Assembly (NCBI GenBank): GCA_029259595.1 | Contig: JAJDEW010000121.1 | Location: 1 to 64,000, forward strand | DNA length: 64,000 nt | Direction: 5' to 3' | Origin: Planctomycetota bacterium | GTDB taxonomy: Bacteria > Planctomycetota > UBA1135 > GCA-002686595 | Part shown: piece after piece, positions 1 to 8,713 of the stretch | Layout: each line of letters opens with the position of its first letter | How positions within the stretch are numbered: position 1 is the stretch's first letter | The notes under the pieces: model-generated | The model's input: the letters and a program-made list of their open reading frames with translations, nothing else | What the model was told of the DNA's origin: nothing | Databases searched by the model: none | Program-made: the position numbers and the translations under genes

Positions 1-115
1 GGGCTCGGGGGCGTGGTGTCGGGGGCACTGGCGATGCGGGCATCGAGGGGGTTGAAACATGGTCGAAAGTCCTCTGGCGGACCCTTCCGGGGCCCGTTCG
101 AGGAGAAGACCGGCC
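1..115. other. Left edge, no gene recognised
   Basis: Sequence past the aroK stop. A 5- to 6-bp inverted repeat CGATGC/GCATCG (33-46) has too small a loop for a good terminator. I see no coding sequence with recognisable character. Confidence 0.3.
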
Positions 116-688
116 TCAACTCCTTGGGTGACCGAGAGATCCGAATCTTGCTGCTTCAGGCATGCGGATCAGCTTCAACAGCTCGAGGGTCGTTTCGGGG
201 TCGGGGGGCCCTGCCCCCACCGAGAACTCAGCCAAGGCCCGGTAGTAAGGAATCCGCCGGGTCGCGAGCTCGGCCAGCTCCTCGGCCGGGTCTCCTCCAC
301 GCAGGGCGGGGCGTTCGGCCGAATCCGCGCGCAGGCGGGCGGCGGCTACGTCGATGGGGACGTCGAGGTAGATGCAGGTGGCGCAGCGTGCGAGCCAGGT
401 GCGGTTGTCCGCGCGTTCGACGACGCCTCCGCCGGTGGCCAGGACGAGGCGCAGCTCGGGTTCGAGGATGGCGCGTAGGGCGGCGGCTTCGAAGTGGCGG
501 AAGGTGGCTTCGCCGGCGCGGGTGAGCAGGGCGCCGGCGGTCGGGGCGTCGAGACCGGCTTGCCGGGCGTGGATCAGGGTTCGTTCGTCGAGGTCGAGGA
601 AGGGGAGGGAGAGTTCCGCTGCTAGCGCGCGACCGACGGTCGTCTTGCCGGCGCAGCGCAGGCCGAGGAGGGCGAGCGTCCGTTTCAT
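116..688 (-). CDS. aroK: Shikimate kinase
   Basis: Phosphorylates shikimate with ATP in the chorismate (aromatic amino acid) pathway, in the cytoplasm. The 190-residue length fits the family. A Walker A loop GLRCAGKTT lies at residues 9-17, followed by the FLDLDE segment (about 30-35) whose Asp residues bind Mg and shikimate. ATGGGVV and a lid region with AERPAL (the ATP-binding Arg) come later. The ATG overlaps the stop of aroDE in an ATGA, so the two genes are translationally coupled and encode consecutive pathway steps. Family assignment is secure. Confidence 0.95.
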   Translation of the reverse strand: MKRTLALLGLRCAGKTTVGRALAAELSLPFLDLDERTLIHARQAGLDAPTAGALLTRAGEATFRHFEAAALRAILEPELRLVLATGGGVVERADNRTWLARCATCIYLDVPIDVAAARLRADSAERPALRGGDPAEELAELATRRIPYYRALAEFSVGAGPPDPETTLELLKLIRMPEAARFGSLGHPRS

Positions 689-2211
689 CCGATGGCGTCG
701 TCGGTTTCGAGGGCGTGCTCGACGGCTTTGCGCATCAGGGGCTCGTCGGGCTCACCGTTGGTGAACAGGCGGAACTGGACGATCGCCTGGCGCACGAACC
801 ATTCGACGCCGGGTATCGGTGTGCATCCGCGTTCGTTCGCGAGCTTCATCAGCGGCGTGCGGATCGGGCGGTAGACGGCATCGAGGACGAGCGCTCCTCG
901 CCGCAGGGCCTCGGGCGCGAGGGGTAGCTCGCCCGGCAGGCTGGTCGAGCCGACGGGCGTCGCGTGCACGAGGACGTCGTATTCATGGGTTGCGAGCGCG
1001 TCCAGGGGGAGCGCTGTGCAGTCCAGCTCGCTTGCCAGGGTTCGTGCTCGCTCCGTGTTGCGGCTCGCTACGGCGACGTGCGCCCCGACCGAGCGGGCCG
1101 CCCATGCGGCTGCCCGTGCGGCACCTCCGGCGCCCAGCACGAGCACGCGGGCGCGGGCGAGTTCGAGCGTCTCGCCGGTACGCTGTCCGCGGAACTCGAG
1201 TCCGCGTTCGAGGCTTGCACGTACGGCGGCCACATCGGTGTTGGCTCCGCGCCAGCCCGTGCCGTCCCGTACGAGGGTGTTGACCGCACGTGTGCGTTCG
1301 GAGGCTTCGTCGCACTGCGTCGCGCGCCGAAAGGCCGCCTCCTTGAAGGGCGCCGTGATCGAAAGGCCGCGGATGTTCTCGTCGTAGCAGAGGTCGAAGA
1401 AGGCGTCGAAATCGTCTGGCTCGAAGGCGACGTAGACCGCGTCGAGGCGGGCCGCCTTCAAGGCCATGCCGTGTACGCGAGGCGAGATCGAGTGTCCGAT
1501 CGGGCGACCGACGACGCCCAGGATCGCGGTCTCCTGGCTGACGCCACCGGGAGGCAGGAGGCCGTGCAGGTCGTTCACGGCGATCTGGCCGGGAGCGGTG
1601 CGTTCTGGCTGGGTGCGGCCGGGAGCCTTGGCGGCCGAGCAATACGTGAAGGGCGAGCCGAAAATCGGCGCCAGGATGCGCGTGAAGCTCCCCGCTTCGC
1701 CGGCGCAGAACGAGACGATGCCCTTGGTCGTTCGTAGCCAGTTGAGCTGACGCAGTCCGTCCTCGGTCGTGCGAGCGGTCGGTACGAGCTTGGTCACGTC
1801 GCCCTCGTACAGGACGGCCGCGACGTCCTCGTGCCAGGCCTCGAAGTCGTCGGGCAGGCCGTCGGGGTCGTGGCGCGAGACGATGCGGTGGCAGGGAGCC
1901 TCGACCTCGCCCAGATCGAGCGAGAGCGTCCAGTCGATGTCGACGAAGCGCGCACCGCAGCCTGCAGCGTCGTGCAAGAGCTGGAATTGCTCGTCGAGCG
2001 AGCCGGCGTAGGTCCCGAAGGCATCCGCCCGGTTGCAAGACACGATGACCGGCTTCGGGCAGCGCTGGAAGAACTCCTTCAACGCCGGCGTCCCGGGGTG
2101 CCCGATGCGGTCGAGCCGCAGTTCGATCAGGTCCGCGAGCGGTGCGTGCCGCAGGGCCTCCTCGGTGAGCGTGCGGAACTCCGAACCGATGTGCGAAACG
2201 ACGATGGCCAT
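685..2211 (-). CDS. aroDE: Fused 3-dehydroquinate dehydratase (type I) / shikimate dehydrogenase
   Basis: A bifunctional enzyme for two consecutive chorismate-pathway steps: dehydration of 3-dehydroquinate, then NADPH reduction of 3-dehydroshikimate. The first half (about 1-220) is type I AroD: ELRLDRI, the catalytic His in SRHDPDGLP, the Schiff-base Lys in DVTKLVPTA, and a C-terminal APGQIAVNDL. The second half (about 230-508) is AroE: VVGRPIGHSISPRVHG, the catalytic Lys in TAPFKEAA, the substrate Asp in GANTDVAA, and the NADP loop VLGAGGAARAA. The 508 residues equal the sum of both enzymes. This fusion is known from plants, chlamydiae and planctomycetes. It is coupled to aroK and starts 1 base after the DUF2520 gene stops. 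Confidence 0.95.
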   Translation of the reverse strand: MAIVVSHIGSEFRTLTEEALRHAPLADLIELRLDRIGHPGTPALKEFFQRCPKPVIVSCNRADAFGTYAGSLDEQFQLLHDAAGCGARFVDIDWTLSLDLGEVEAPCHRIVSRHDPDGLPDDFEAWHEDVAAVLYEGDVTKLVPTARTTEDGLRQLNWLRTTKGIVSFCAGEAGSFTRILAPIFGSPFTYCSAAKAPGRTQPERTAPGQIAVNDLHGLLPPGGVSQETAILGVVGRPIGHSISPRVHGMALKAARLDAVYVAFEPDDFDAFFDLCYDENIRGLSITAPFKEAAFRRATQCDEASERTRAVNTLVRDGTGWRGANTDVAAVRASLERGLEFRGQRTGETLELARARVLVLGAGGAARAAAWAARSVGAHVAVASRNTERARTLASELDCTALPLDALATHEYDVLVHATPVGSTSLPGELPLAPEALRRGALVLDAVYRPIRTPLMKLANERGCTPIPGVEWFVRQAIVQFRLFTNGEPDEPLMRKAVEHALETDDAIG

Positions 2212-2212
2212 G

Positions 2213-3163
2213 TCAGGACTCCAGACGATCCTCGAGCGTGCGTGCGACGTCCGGTGTCAGGCTGCCGCGGGAGAGCGCGAGCGAGAGCATACGTCGTGCG
2301 AGGCTGCGGTAGGCGACGGCGGCTTCGGGCGCGCGCGCCTCGAGCACCTCGAGCTGGCGGCTGAGGAGCTCCGCCTCCCCGCGCGCGACGGGGCCGGTCA
2401 GCGCCGCCGTGGGTCCGCGCGCGACGACGTTCTCGAGCGTGCGCGCCGCGAGTGCCCCGAGCGCTTGGCGTGCGTCGGCGCGCTCGGCCGGCATGAGCTC
2501 CTCCGCCAGCGCGAACAGGGCGACGAGACCGCCCGCCAGGAGCGAAGCCGCGGTGTGGTAGCGCTCGGAGGCGGGCAGCGCTTCGTCGTCCTCGATCAAA
2601 GCCAGCTCGCGACCGCCGAACGCACGGACGAGGTCGCGCGCCGCACGGCGGGCCGCGTCGTCCCCCGCCAGAGCGAACCAGACTCCGGCCAAGCTCGTCG
2701 CGATCTCTCCGGGTGGAAAGGCGTGCAACGGGTGCAGCTTGCCGAGCGCGAGACCCCGGGCGCGCAGGGGCGCGAGGGGCTCGGTCCCGAGAAAACCCGC
2801 GCTGTGCAGGGCGACGGGCGGCTCGACCAGCGGACCGGCGCGCAGCGCGAGCTCCGCCGCGAGCTCGCGCAGAGCCCGTTCGGTGACGCAGAACAACAGC
2901 ACCTCGCCCGCCGTCGCGAGGTCCAGGTCGCCCAGCGCATGCGCGTCGATGCCAGCGCCTGCCCTCGGCGTCATCAGCGCGTCGGCGGGCAAGGCCGTGG
3001 GGATCGCCGCAGCCAGGTTCCGGGCCGCACCGAGGTCGCGCGCGAAGAGGCGGACCCGGGCACCGGCCCGCAGGCTGGCGGTCGCGAAAGCGGCGCCGAC
3101 GGAACCGCAGCCGAGCACGGCGACCGTGCGACCGACCAGCGAAGACTCGGACGGAACGCTCAC
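2213..3163 (-). CDS. Rossmann-fold DUF2520 oxidoreductase-like protein
   Basis: 316 residues. The N-terminus is a dinucleotide-binding Rossmann fold (VAVLGCGSVGAAFATA, about 14-29) resembling F420/NADP-dependent reductases. The middle has a LHPLHAFPP strand-loop, and the C-terminal half is helical with a ..YHTAASLLAGGLVAL.. helix typical of DUF2520. Family members resemble ketopantoate or 6-phosphogluconate dehydrogenases in fold, but their substrate is not established. It is the first gene of an apparent operon with aroDE and aroK (1-base spacing). An aromatic-pathway or pantothenate-related reduction is possible (panC lies 1.8 kb away), but this is inference. Confidence 0.8.
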   Translation of the reverse strand: MSVPSESSLVGRTVAVLGCGSVGAAFATASLRAGARVRLFARDLGAARNLAAAIPTALPADALMTPRAGAGIDAHALGDLDLATAGEVLLFCVTERALRELAAELALRAGPLVEPPVALHSAGFLGTEPLAPLRARGLALGKLHPLHAFPPGEIATSLAGVWFALAGDDAARRAARDLVRAFGGRELALIEDDEALPASERYHTAASLLAGGLVALFALAEELMPAERADARQALGALAARTLENVVARGPTAALTGPVARGEAELLSRQLEVLEARAPEAAVAYRSLARRMLSLALSRGSLTPDVARTLEDRLES

Positions 3164-3492
3164 GGCGTCATCCTAGCCCGCATCACGTCCAACTCGCTGT
3201 CGAGTGGCGCTTTGCAGACATCGGTCCCGTGGGCAAACCTTCACCCCTCGAAGAGCAGGCCGGTGTTCGCAGAGTTCCTCGAACGACGAGAGGCCGGTGC
3301 AGCCGGTGCTTCGAGGACATCGGCCCAGCGGCCCGTCGAACAGGTCCTGCGACGCCAGGGGCGAGTCATCCAGCGCGGCGCGGTACCCGCAAAGCCTCGC
3401 CGGATCCATGCTTCGCCCGCATCTCGGACGAACTCCTGAGCGGGTCGTCGCGGACATCGATGTTCCACGAAGGGGCGCCGTGGAACGGGCCG
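3164..3492. other. Intergenic region between spoVG and the DUF2520 gene
   Basis: About 330 bases with no convincing gene on either strand. It contains a perfect 8-bp hairpin next to the spoVG stop (listed separately). It also has an inverted repeat CCTCGAA (3277-3283) / TTCGAGG (3310-3316) and a short direct repeat GCCGGTGC at about 3293-3309. No tRNA, tmRNA, SRP RNA or RNase P consensus was recognised. It should hold the promoter for the DUF2520-aroDE-aroK operon on the minus strand. Confidence 0.4.
3462..3486 (-). terminator. Hairpin after spoVG
   Basis: GTTCCACG (3462-3469) and CGTGGAAC (3479-3486) form a perfect 8-bp stem with a 9-nt loop, 6 bases past the spoVG stop on the minus strand. 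No clear U-tract follows, so it may be a weak intrinsic terminator or a 3'-end stabilising hairpin. Confidence 0.5.
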
Positions 3493-3951
3493 TCAGGTCG
3501 AGCGTTCGACGACGTCGGCGCGTTCGTAGGAGTCGTAGTCCAGGTCGTCGAAGGACTGGGCCACGTAGCCATCCTGCTGCGAACGGGCGACCTCTTCCTT
3601 GTAGGCCACGAGCACCTGGCCCTCGACGAAGTCGCGGGCTTTCTGGTGGATCGGGTGGGAGATGTCGGCATAGAGCCGCAAGCGACCCCGTTCGTCGTGC
3701 TCGCCGCGATCCGAGCGCAGCCGCCGGCCGCAGTCGTTGCAGAAGCGAGCGCGCAGGTGATTCTTGCCCGCGCAGGAGGGACAGCGGTCGCAGAGCTTGC
3801 GGCTCGGCATCGCGATGAACAGCCCGTGGGCACCCTCGATGATCTTGAGATCGCGGATGACGAGCTGATTCTCGATCGTGATGCTGGCGAAGCCACGCAG
3901 CTTGTCCGGCTGGTTGTCGAGCAGTTTGACGCGTACCTCGGTGATGTTCAT
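3493..3951 (-). CDS. spoVG: SpoVG-family protein with inserted zinc ribbon
   Basis: 152 residues. The first 50 residues match SpoVG (ITEVRVKLLD, FASITIENQLVIRDLKIIEG, GLFIAMPSRK), and residues about 92-120 resume the family (DISHPIHQKAR). Between the two halves is a cysteine cluster, C54, C57, C60, C71 and C74, arranged as CxxC-x10-CxxC, a zinc-ribbon signature absent from classical Bacillus SpoVG. The C-terminal tail is acidic. SpoVG proteins are small nucleic-acid-binding regulators of gene expression, and the zinc ribbon probably adds a second binding surface (inference). It is monocistronic, with no recognised neighbour of related function. Confidence 0.88.
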   Translation of the reverse strand: MNITEVRVKLLDNQPDKLRGFASITIENQLVIRDLKIIEGAHGLFIAMPSRKLCDRCPSCAGKNHLRARFCNDCGRRLRSDRGEHDERGRLRLYADISHPIHQKARDFVEGQVLVAYKEEVARSQQDGYVAQSFDDLDYDSYERADVVERST

Positions 3952-4039
3952 GCTCCGTCGAAAGGCGGTTAACCTTCCACGGGCGCCGAGCTAACGGCCT
4001 CAAAACGCGAATTGCAATCGCCCTTTGGGGGTCAAACGA

Positions 4040-4984
4040 TCAGTCCGCGCGCACGAACGTGATGCCGCTTCCCGAGGGGTGAACGAGGAGGACGTCACGA
4101 AGGCCGAGATTGCGGTCTCGTGCACGAACGCGGATTTCGCGCACCTGCCCTGCGGCGGTCTCGGAGGCGCTCGGGATTCCGAAGAAGGAAGCACCGCTGC
4201 CACTCAAGTGAAAGCCCCCGGGGTCCACGGCGTCGAGCAGAGCGCGCCATTCGCGCAGCCCGTCCACACACGCGAGGGCCGGCGCCTCGAGCCGGTTGAA
4301 GGCCTGGGCGCGGAGTCCGGCGGGACCGCCGAGCCGGGGGTTGGCGAGGCGGCGCGGCACGTGGTCGGGAGCGAGTCGAAGGGCGCCATAGACGGCGGGC
4401 GTCGAAGCAAAGAGCGCGGGCAGGACGAGCACGAAGGGTGTTGGCGACGAGCCCTGGCGGGTCTGCGGCAGGGCGAGCGGCGTCACGCGCTCGCCGCGTC
4501 CGTGGCAGAGGGCCAATCCACTCCCCTGCGCCTCGAGGAAGAAGGCGCAGTCCGAGCCGAGGGAGCGGACGAGTCCCAAAACGGCCGCGCCGAGCGGATC
4601 GAGGCCGAGCAAGCGGGCCGCGCCGAGGGCCGCCGCCGCGGCGTCGGCGGAGGCGCCCCCCAAGCCGGCACCCGCGGGCACGTGCTTCTCGAGCGTCAGG
4701 GCGAATCCGGCCGGCCCCGCTCCCGGCGCGGCCAGGGCCAGGACCCCGGCGGCGGCCCGCACGGCCAGGTTGCGCCCGTCGGAAGGGATCTCGGCGCTGG
4801 CCGCGGGCCCCGTCAGGGTGAGGTGGACGCCGGGGCGCTCCGTCGTTCGGATCGACAGGCGGTCGGCGAGATCGATCGCGACGAGCAGGGTCTCGAGCTC
4901 GTGGAAGCCGTCCGGCCGGCGGCCGAGGACCTCGAGGAAGAGGTTGAGCTTGGCCGGAGCGAGCAGCTCGAGCGCGCCGTTCAT
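4040..4984 (-). CDS. ispE: 4-diphosphocytidyl-2-C-methyl-D-erythritol kinase
   Basis: Phosphorylates CDP-methylerythritol in the MEP route to isoprenoid precursors. GHMP-kinase fold: PAKLNLFLEVLGRRPDGFHE at the N-terminus, the ATP loop PAGAGLGGASADAAAA (about residues 95-110) and a C-terminal LSGSGASFFG. The chosen start (MNGALELLAP) gives 314 residues, normal for IspE. An upstream extension in the same frame reads through panC and was rejected. The ATG overlaps the panC stop by 4 bases. The HYxxP-type substrate loop is less obvious, but the ATP loop and termini are clear. Confidence 0.93.
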   Translation of the reverse strand: MNGALELLAPAKLNLFLEVLGRRPDGFHELETLLVAIDLADRLSIRTTERPGVHLTLTGPAASAEIPSDGRNLAVRAAAGVLALAAPGAGPAGFALTLEKHVPAGAGLGGASADAAAAALGAARLLGLDPLGAAVLGLVRSLGSDCAFFLEAQGSGLALCHGRGERVTPLALPQTRQGSSPTPFVLVLPALFASTPAVYGALRLAPDHVPRRLANPRLGGPAGLRAQAFNRLEAPALACVDGLREWRALLDAVDPGGFHLSGSGASFFGIPSASETAAGQVREIRVRARDRNLGLRDVLLVHPSGSGITFVRAD

Positions 4985-5916
4985 GCGCCCCCCTTCGATG
5001 CGCCCCCCTCCAGGGCCTCGTCCAGGGCCAGGTTGTCGATCAAGCGCACACCACCGACGCGCGCGGCGACGAGCGCGCGCGCCGTCGGTCCGGCCGAGTC
5101 CCCGCCCGCTCCCCAGAGCTCGGGATCGCGCACCGCGGCGTATTCGACCTCGAACGGTGTCCCGTCGTCGCCGCGCGCGAGTTCGCGCGTGAGCAGGGCC
5201 TCGAGCACGGCCACGCTGCGCTCGCCTTCCGCGAAGGCCCGACGCGCGGCCTGCAGGGCGCGGGACAGAGCCAGCGCCCGTTCGCGCGCGGCGGGCGTGA
5301 GGCGCACGTTGCGGGAGGAGCGCGCGAGACCGTCCGCATCCCGCGAAGTGGGACATACGACGATCTCGGGATACCCGAGCTCACGGGCGACGTGCCGTAC
5401 GACGAGCGTCTGCTGGAAGTCCTTCGCGCCAAAGTAGGCCCGGCCCGGTCCCACGAGCTCGAACAGACGGCCGACGATCGTCGCGACACCCTCGAAGTGT
5501 CCGGCGCGTCCGGCTCCCTCCAGATCGAGCGCACAGGGTCCGGGATCGCGCCTGGGGATCGCCTCCGGGCCCGCAACCCCGGGAAAGAAATCGCTCAGGC
5601 GACCGGTGAAGACCATCTTGCAACCGGCCGCTGCGAGCAGGGCCGCGTCCCGGTCCAGGTCGCGCGGGTAGGCCTCGAGGTCGGCCGGATCGTCGAACTG
5701 CAGGGGATTGACGAAGACGCTGACGCAGACGCGGACGTTCTCCGCCGCCGCCCGACGCACCAGCGTGAGGTGTCCCTCGTGCAGCGCCCCCATCGTCGGC
5801 ACGAAGCCGAGCGAAGCGCCCGAGCGCCGGACCGCCGTGCACCAGGCGTGAGCGCCCGCTGGCGATTCGAAGCGCTCGAGCACCCCGTGGCCGTCGCGCT
5901 CGCCTTCGCCGGTCAT
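4981..5916 (-). CDS. panC: Pantothenate synthetase
   Basis: Joins pantoate and beta-alanine using ATP, the last step of pantothenate (coenzyme A precursor) synthesis. 311 residues. Nucleotidylyltransferase signatures: VPTMGALHEGH (HIGH-like, about 40-50), VFVNPLQF, and the KMSKS-like region DGLARSSRNVRL. FGAKDFQQ is also conserved. The N-terminal 20 residues are slightly longer than usual. It is coupled by 4-base overlaps to pssA upstream and ispE downstream, forming a three-gene mixed-pathway operon. Confidence 0.94.
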   Translation of the reverse strand: MTGEGERDGHGVLERFESPAGAHAWCTAVRRSGASLGFVPTMGALHEGHLTLVRRAAAENVRVCVSVFVNPLQFDDPADLEAYPRDLDRDAALLAAAGCKMVFTGRLSDFFPGVAGPEAIPRRDPGPCALDLEGAGRAGHFEGVATIVGRLFELVGPGRAYFGAKDFQQTLVVRHVARELGYPEIVVCPTSRDADGLARSSRNVRLTPAARERALALSRALQAARRAFAEGERSVAVLEALLTRELARGDDGTPFEVEYAAVRDPELWGAGGDSAGPTARALVAARVGGVRLIDNLALDEALEGGASKGGA

Positions 5917-6776
5917 GCGCGCGGTTCGACCTCAGGCTCGGAAGGCGGCCGCCGCAGGGATTGCAGGGCGCCGAGGAGCGCGAAGCCGTTGAAGACGATG
6001 AAGAGGACCGGCACAGGCGCGAGGTAGAACAGAAAGACCCCGAAGACGATCCCGACCAGGGTGAAGAACTGCCCCCGGGCCCGCAGCAGGTAGCTGAAGC
6101 CGTGCACGTAGCGCAGGCGACTGACCATCAGGAGTCCCAGCACGGGCAGCATCATGAGGAGCAAGAGCGGGACCCAATCGAGCACGGGACCCCATTCGAC
6201 ACTGTCCATCCCCATCAGCTTGCGCAGCGGCGTCGGCGTCCCGGCGTTCGTCTCCAGCTCGGGTCGCCGCAAGATCAGGTAGAGCCAGATCGTCGCCGCC
6301 ACCGCACCCGCCGCCCCGGGCGAGGGCAATCCGCGGAAGGCGGTGTGGGCGTCCTTGTCTTCGTCGGATTCGAGGTTGAAGCGCACAAGGCGCAGGATCG
6401 CCATGAGCGCGAAGGCGGCCGCCGCCAAGAAGTGCAGGCGCGCATTGCCCTCGTAGCCGACCAGAGGGCCCTCGTGCTCGATCAGGACCTTCGCGAGCAT
6501 GGCCGGAACGATCCCGAAGGTCAGCGCGTCCGAAAACGAGTCGAGCTGGGCTCCGAAGGCGCTCTCCCCGCGCGTGATGCGTGCGACGAATCCGTCCAGA
6601 CTGTCGAAGACCATACCCAGGAAGACGAGTCCGCAGGCCGCTTCCATCTTGCGGTAGAAGAGCGCCTCGTCGGTTCCTGACAGCGCCAGACCGTCGATCG
6701 CCCACGACAGCGCCAGGAGACCACAGAAGGCGTTCGCCAGCGTGATCACGTTCGGGAGGATGTGAATGCGCTTCAA
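5913..6776 (-). CDS. pssA: CDP-alcohol phosphatidyltransferase, probable phosphatidylserine synthase
   Basis: A membrane enzyme of phospholipid synthesis. The CDP-alcohol transferase motif D-x2-DG-x2-AR-x8-G-x3-D-x3-D is complete (D58, D61-G62, A65-R66, G75, D79, D83). The protein has 287 residues and 7-8 hydrophobic segments. The N-terminus IHILPNVITLANAFCGLLAL is typical of the PssA subgroup that makes phosphatidylserine from CDP-diacylglycerol and serine. No decarboxylase gene is adjacent, so PssA rather than PgsA rests on sequence style alone. First gene of the pssA-panC-ispE operon, divergent from enolase. Confidence 0.85.
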   Translation of the reverse strand: MKRIHILPNVITLANAFCGLLALSWAIDGLALSGTDEALFYRKMEAACGLVFLGMVFDSLDGFVARITRGESAFGAQLDSFSDALTFGIVPAMLAKVLIEHEGPLVGYEGNARLHFLAAAAFALMAILRLVRFNLESDEDKDAHTAFRGLPSPGAAGAVAATIWLYLILRRPELETNAGTPTPLRKLMGMDSVEWGPVLDWVPLLLLMMLPVLGLLMVSRLRYVHGFSYLLRARGQFFTLVGIVFGVFLFYLAPVPVLFIVFNGFALLGALQSLRRPPSEPEVEPRA

Positions 6777-8298
<1,522 letters not shown>

Positions 8299-8299
8299 A

Positions 8300-8713
8300 A
8301 TGGGTCGCTCTTCGTCACAACTCGAGTTCGACCTCGCGACCGGTGGCCCGGACAAGGCGCGCCGCGGTGCGCACCCTCCCCGTCGTTTCGGGCCGAGGGT
8401 ACGCGCCAGCGCGCGGACCGCTGGCACCTTCGTCGTACGCTCGGTCCGCATCTGGTTGCCGCTCGTCGTCCTGGTCCAATTCGGACTGCGCGGCCTTCGC
8501 CCTGCCTGGGACGAACACCTCCGACTCGATCGCGAAGAGCACTCGATGCAAGCGCGGGTCCAGACGCTGGTGGCCGAGCGCCGCGCGATCCTGCGTGACG
8601 CGCGCAAGCTCTCCGATCCGGTCTACCGCGAACGCGTGCGCAAGAGCCTCCGGGCTTCGACCCTGGAGCCGCTCCTGCTCGATCATCCGGTCGCTTCGCC
8701 CACTTCGCGGTGA
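8300..8713 (+). CDS. FtsB/DivIC-like septum protein
   Basis: 137 residues: a basic cytoplasmic N-terminus of about 45, one membrane segment (IWLPLVVLVQFGLRGL, about 50-66), a short coiled coil (REEHSMQARVQTLVAERRAI) and a DPVYRERVRKSLR element like the DPxxxExxAR motif of FtsB/DivIC. In many bacteria ftsB directly follows eno, as here (1-base gap), which supports a division role. Similarity is weak and short, so this is a structural and synteny call. Confidence 0.6.
   Translation: MGRSSSQLEFDLATGGPDKARRGAHPPRRFGPRVRASARTAGTFVVRSVRIWLPLVVLVQFGLRGLRPAWDEHLRLDREEHSMQARVQTLVAERRAILRDARKLSDPVYRERVRKSLRASTLEPLLLDHPVASPTSR

Noticed and set aside
3164-3492. Possible structural RNA (tmRNA, SRP RNA, RNase P RNA)
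   Set aside because: None of the conserved cores of these RNAs was found on either strand.
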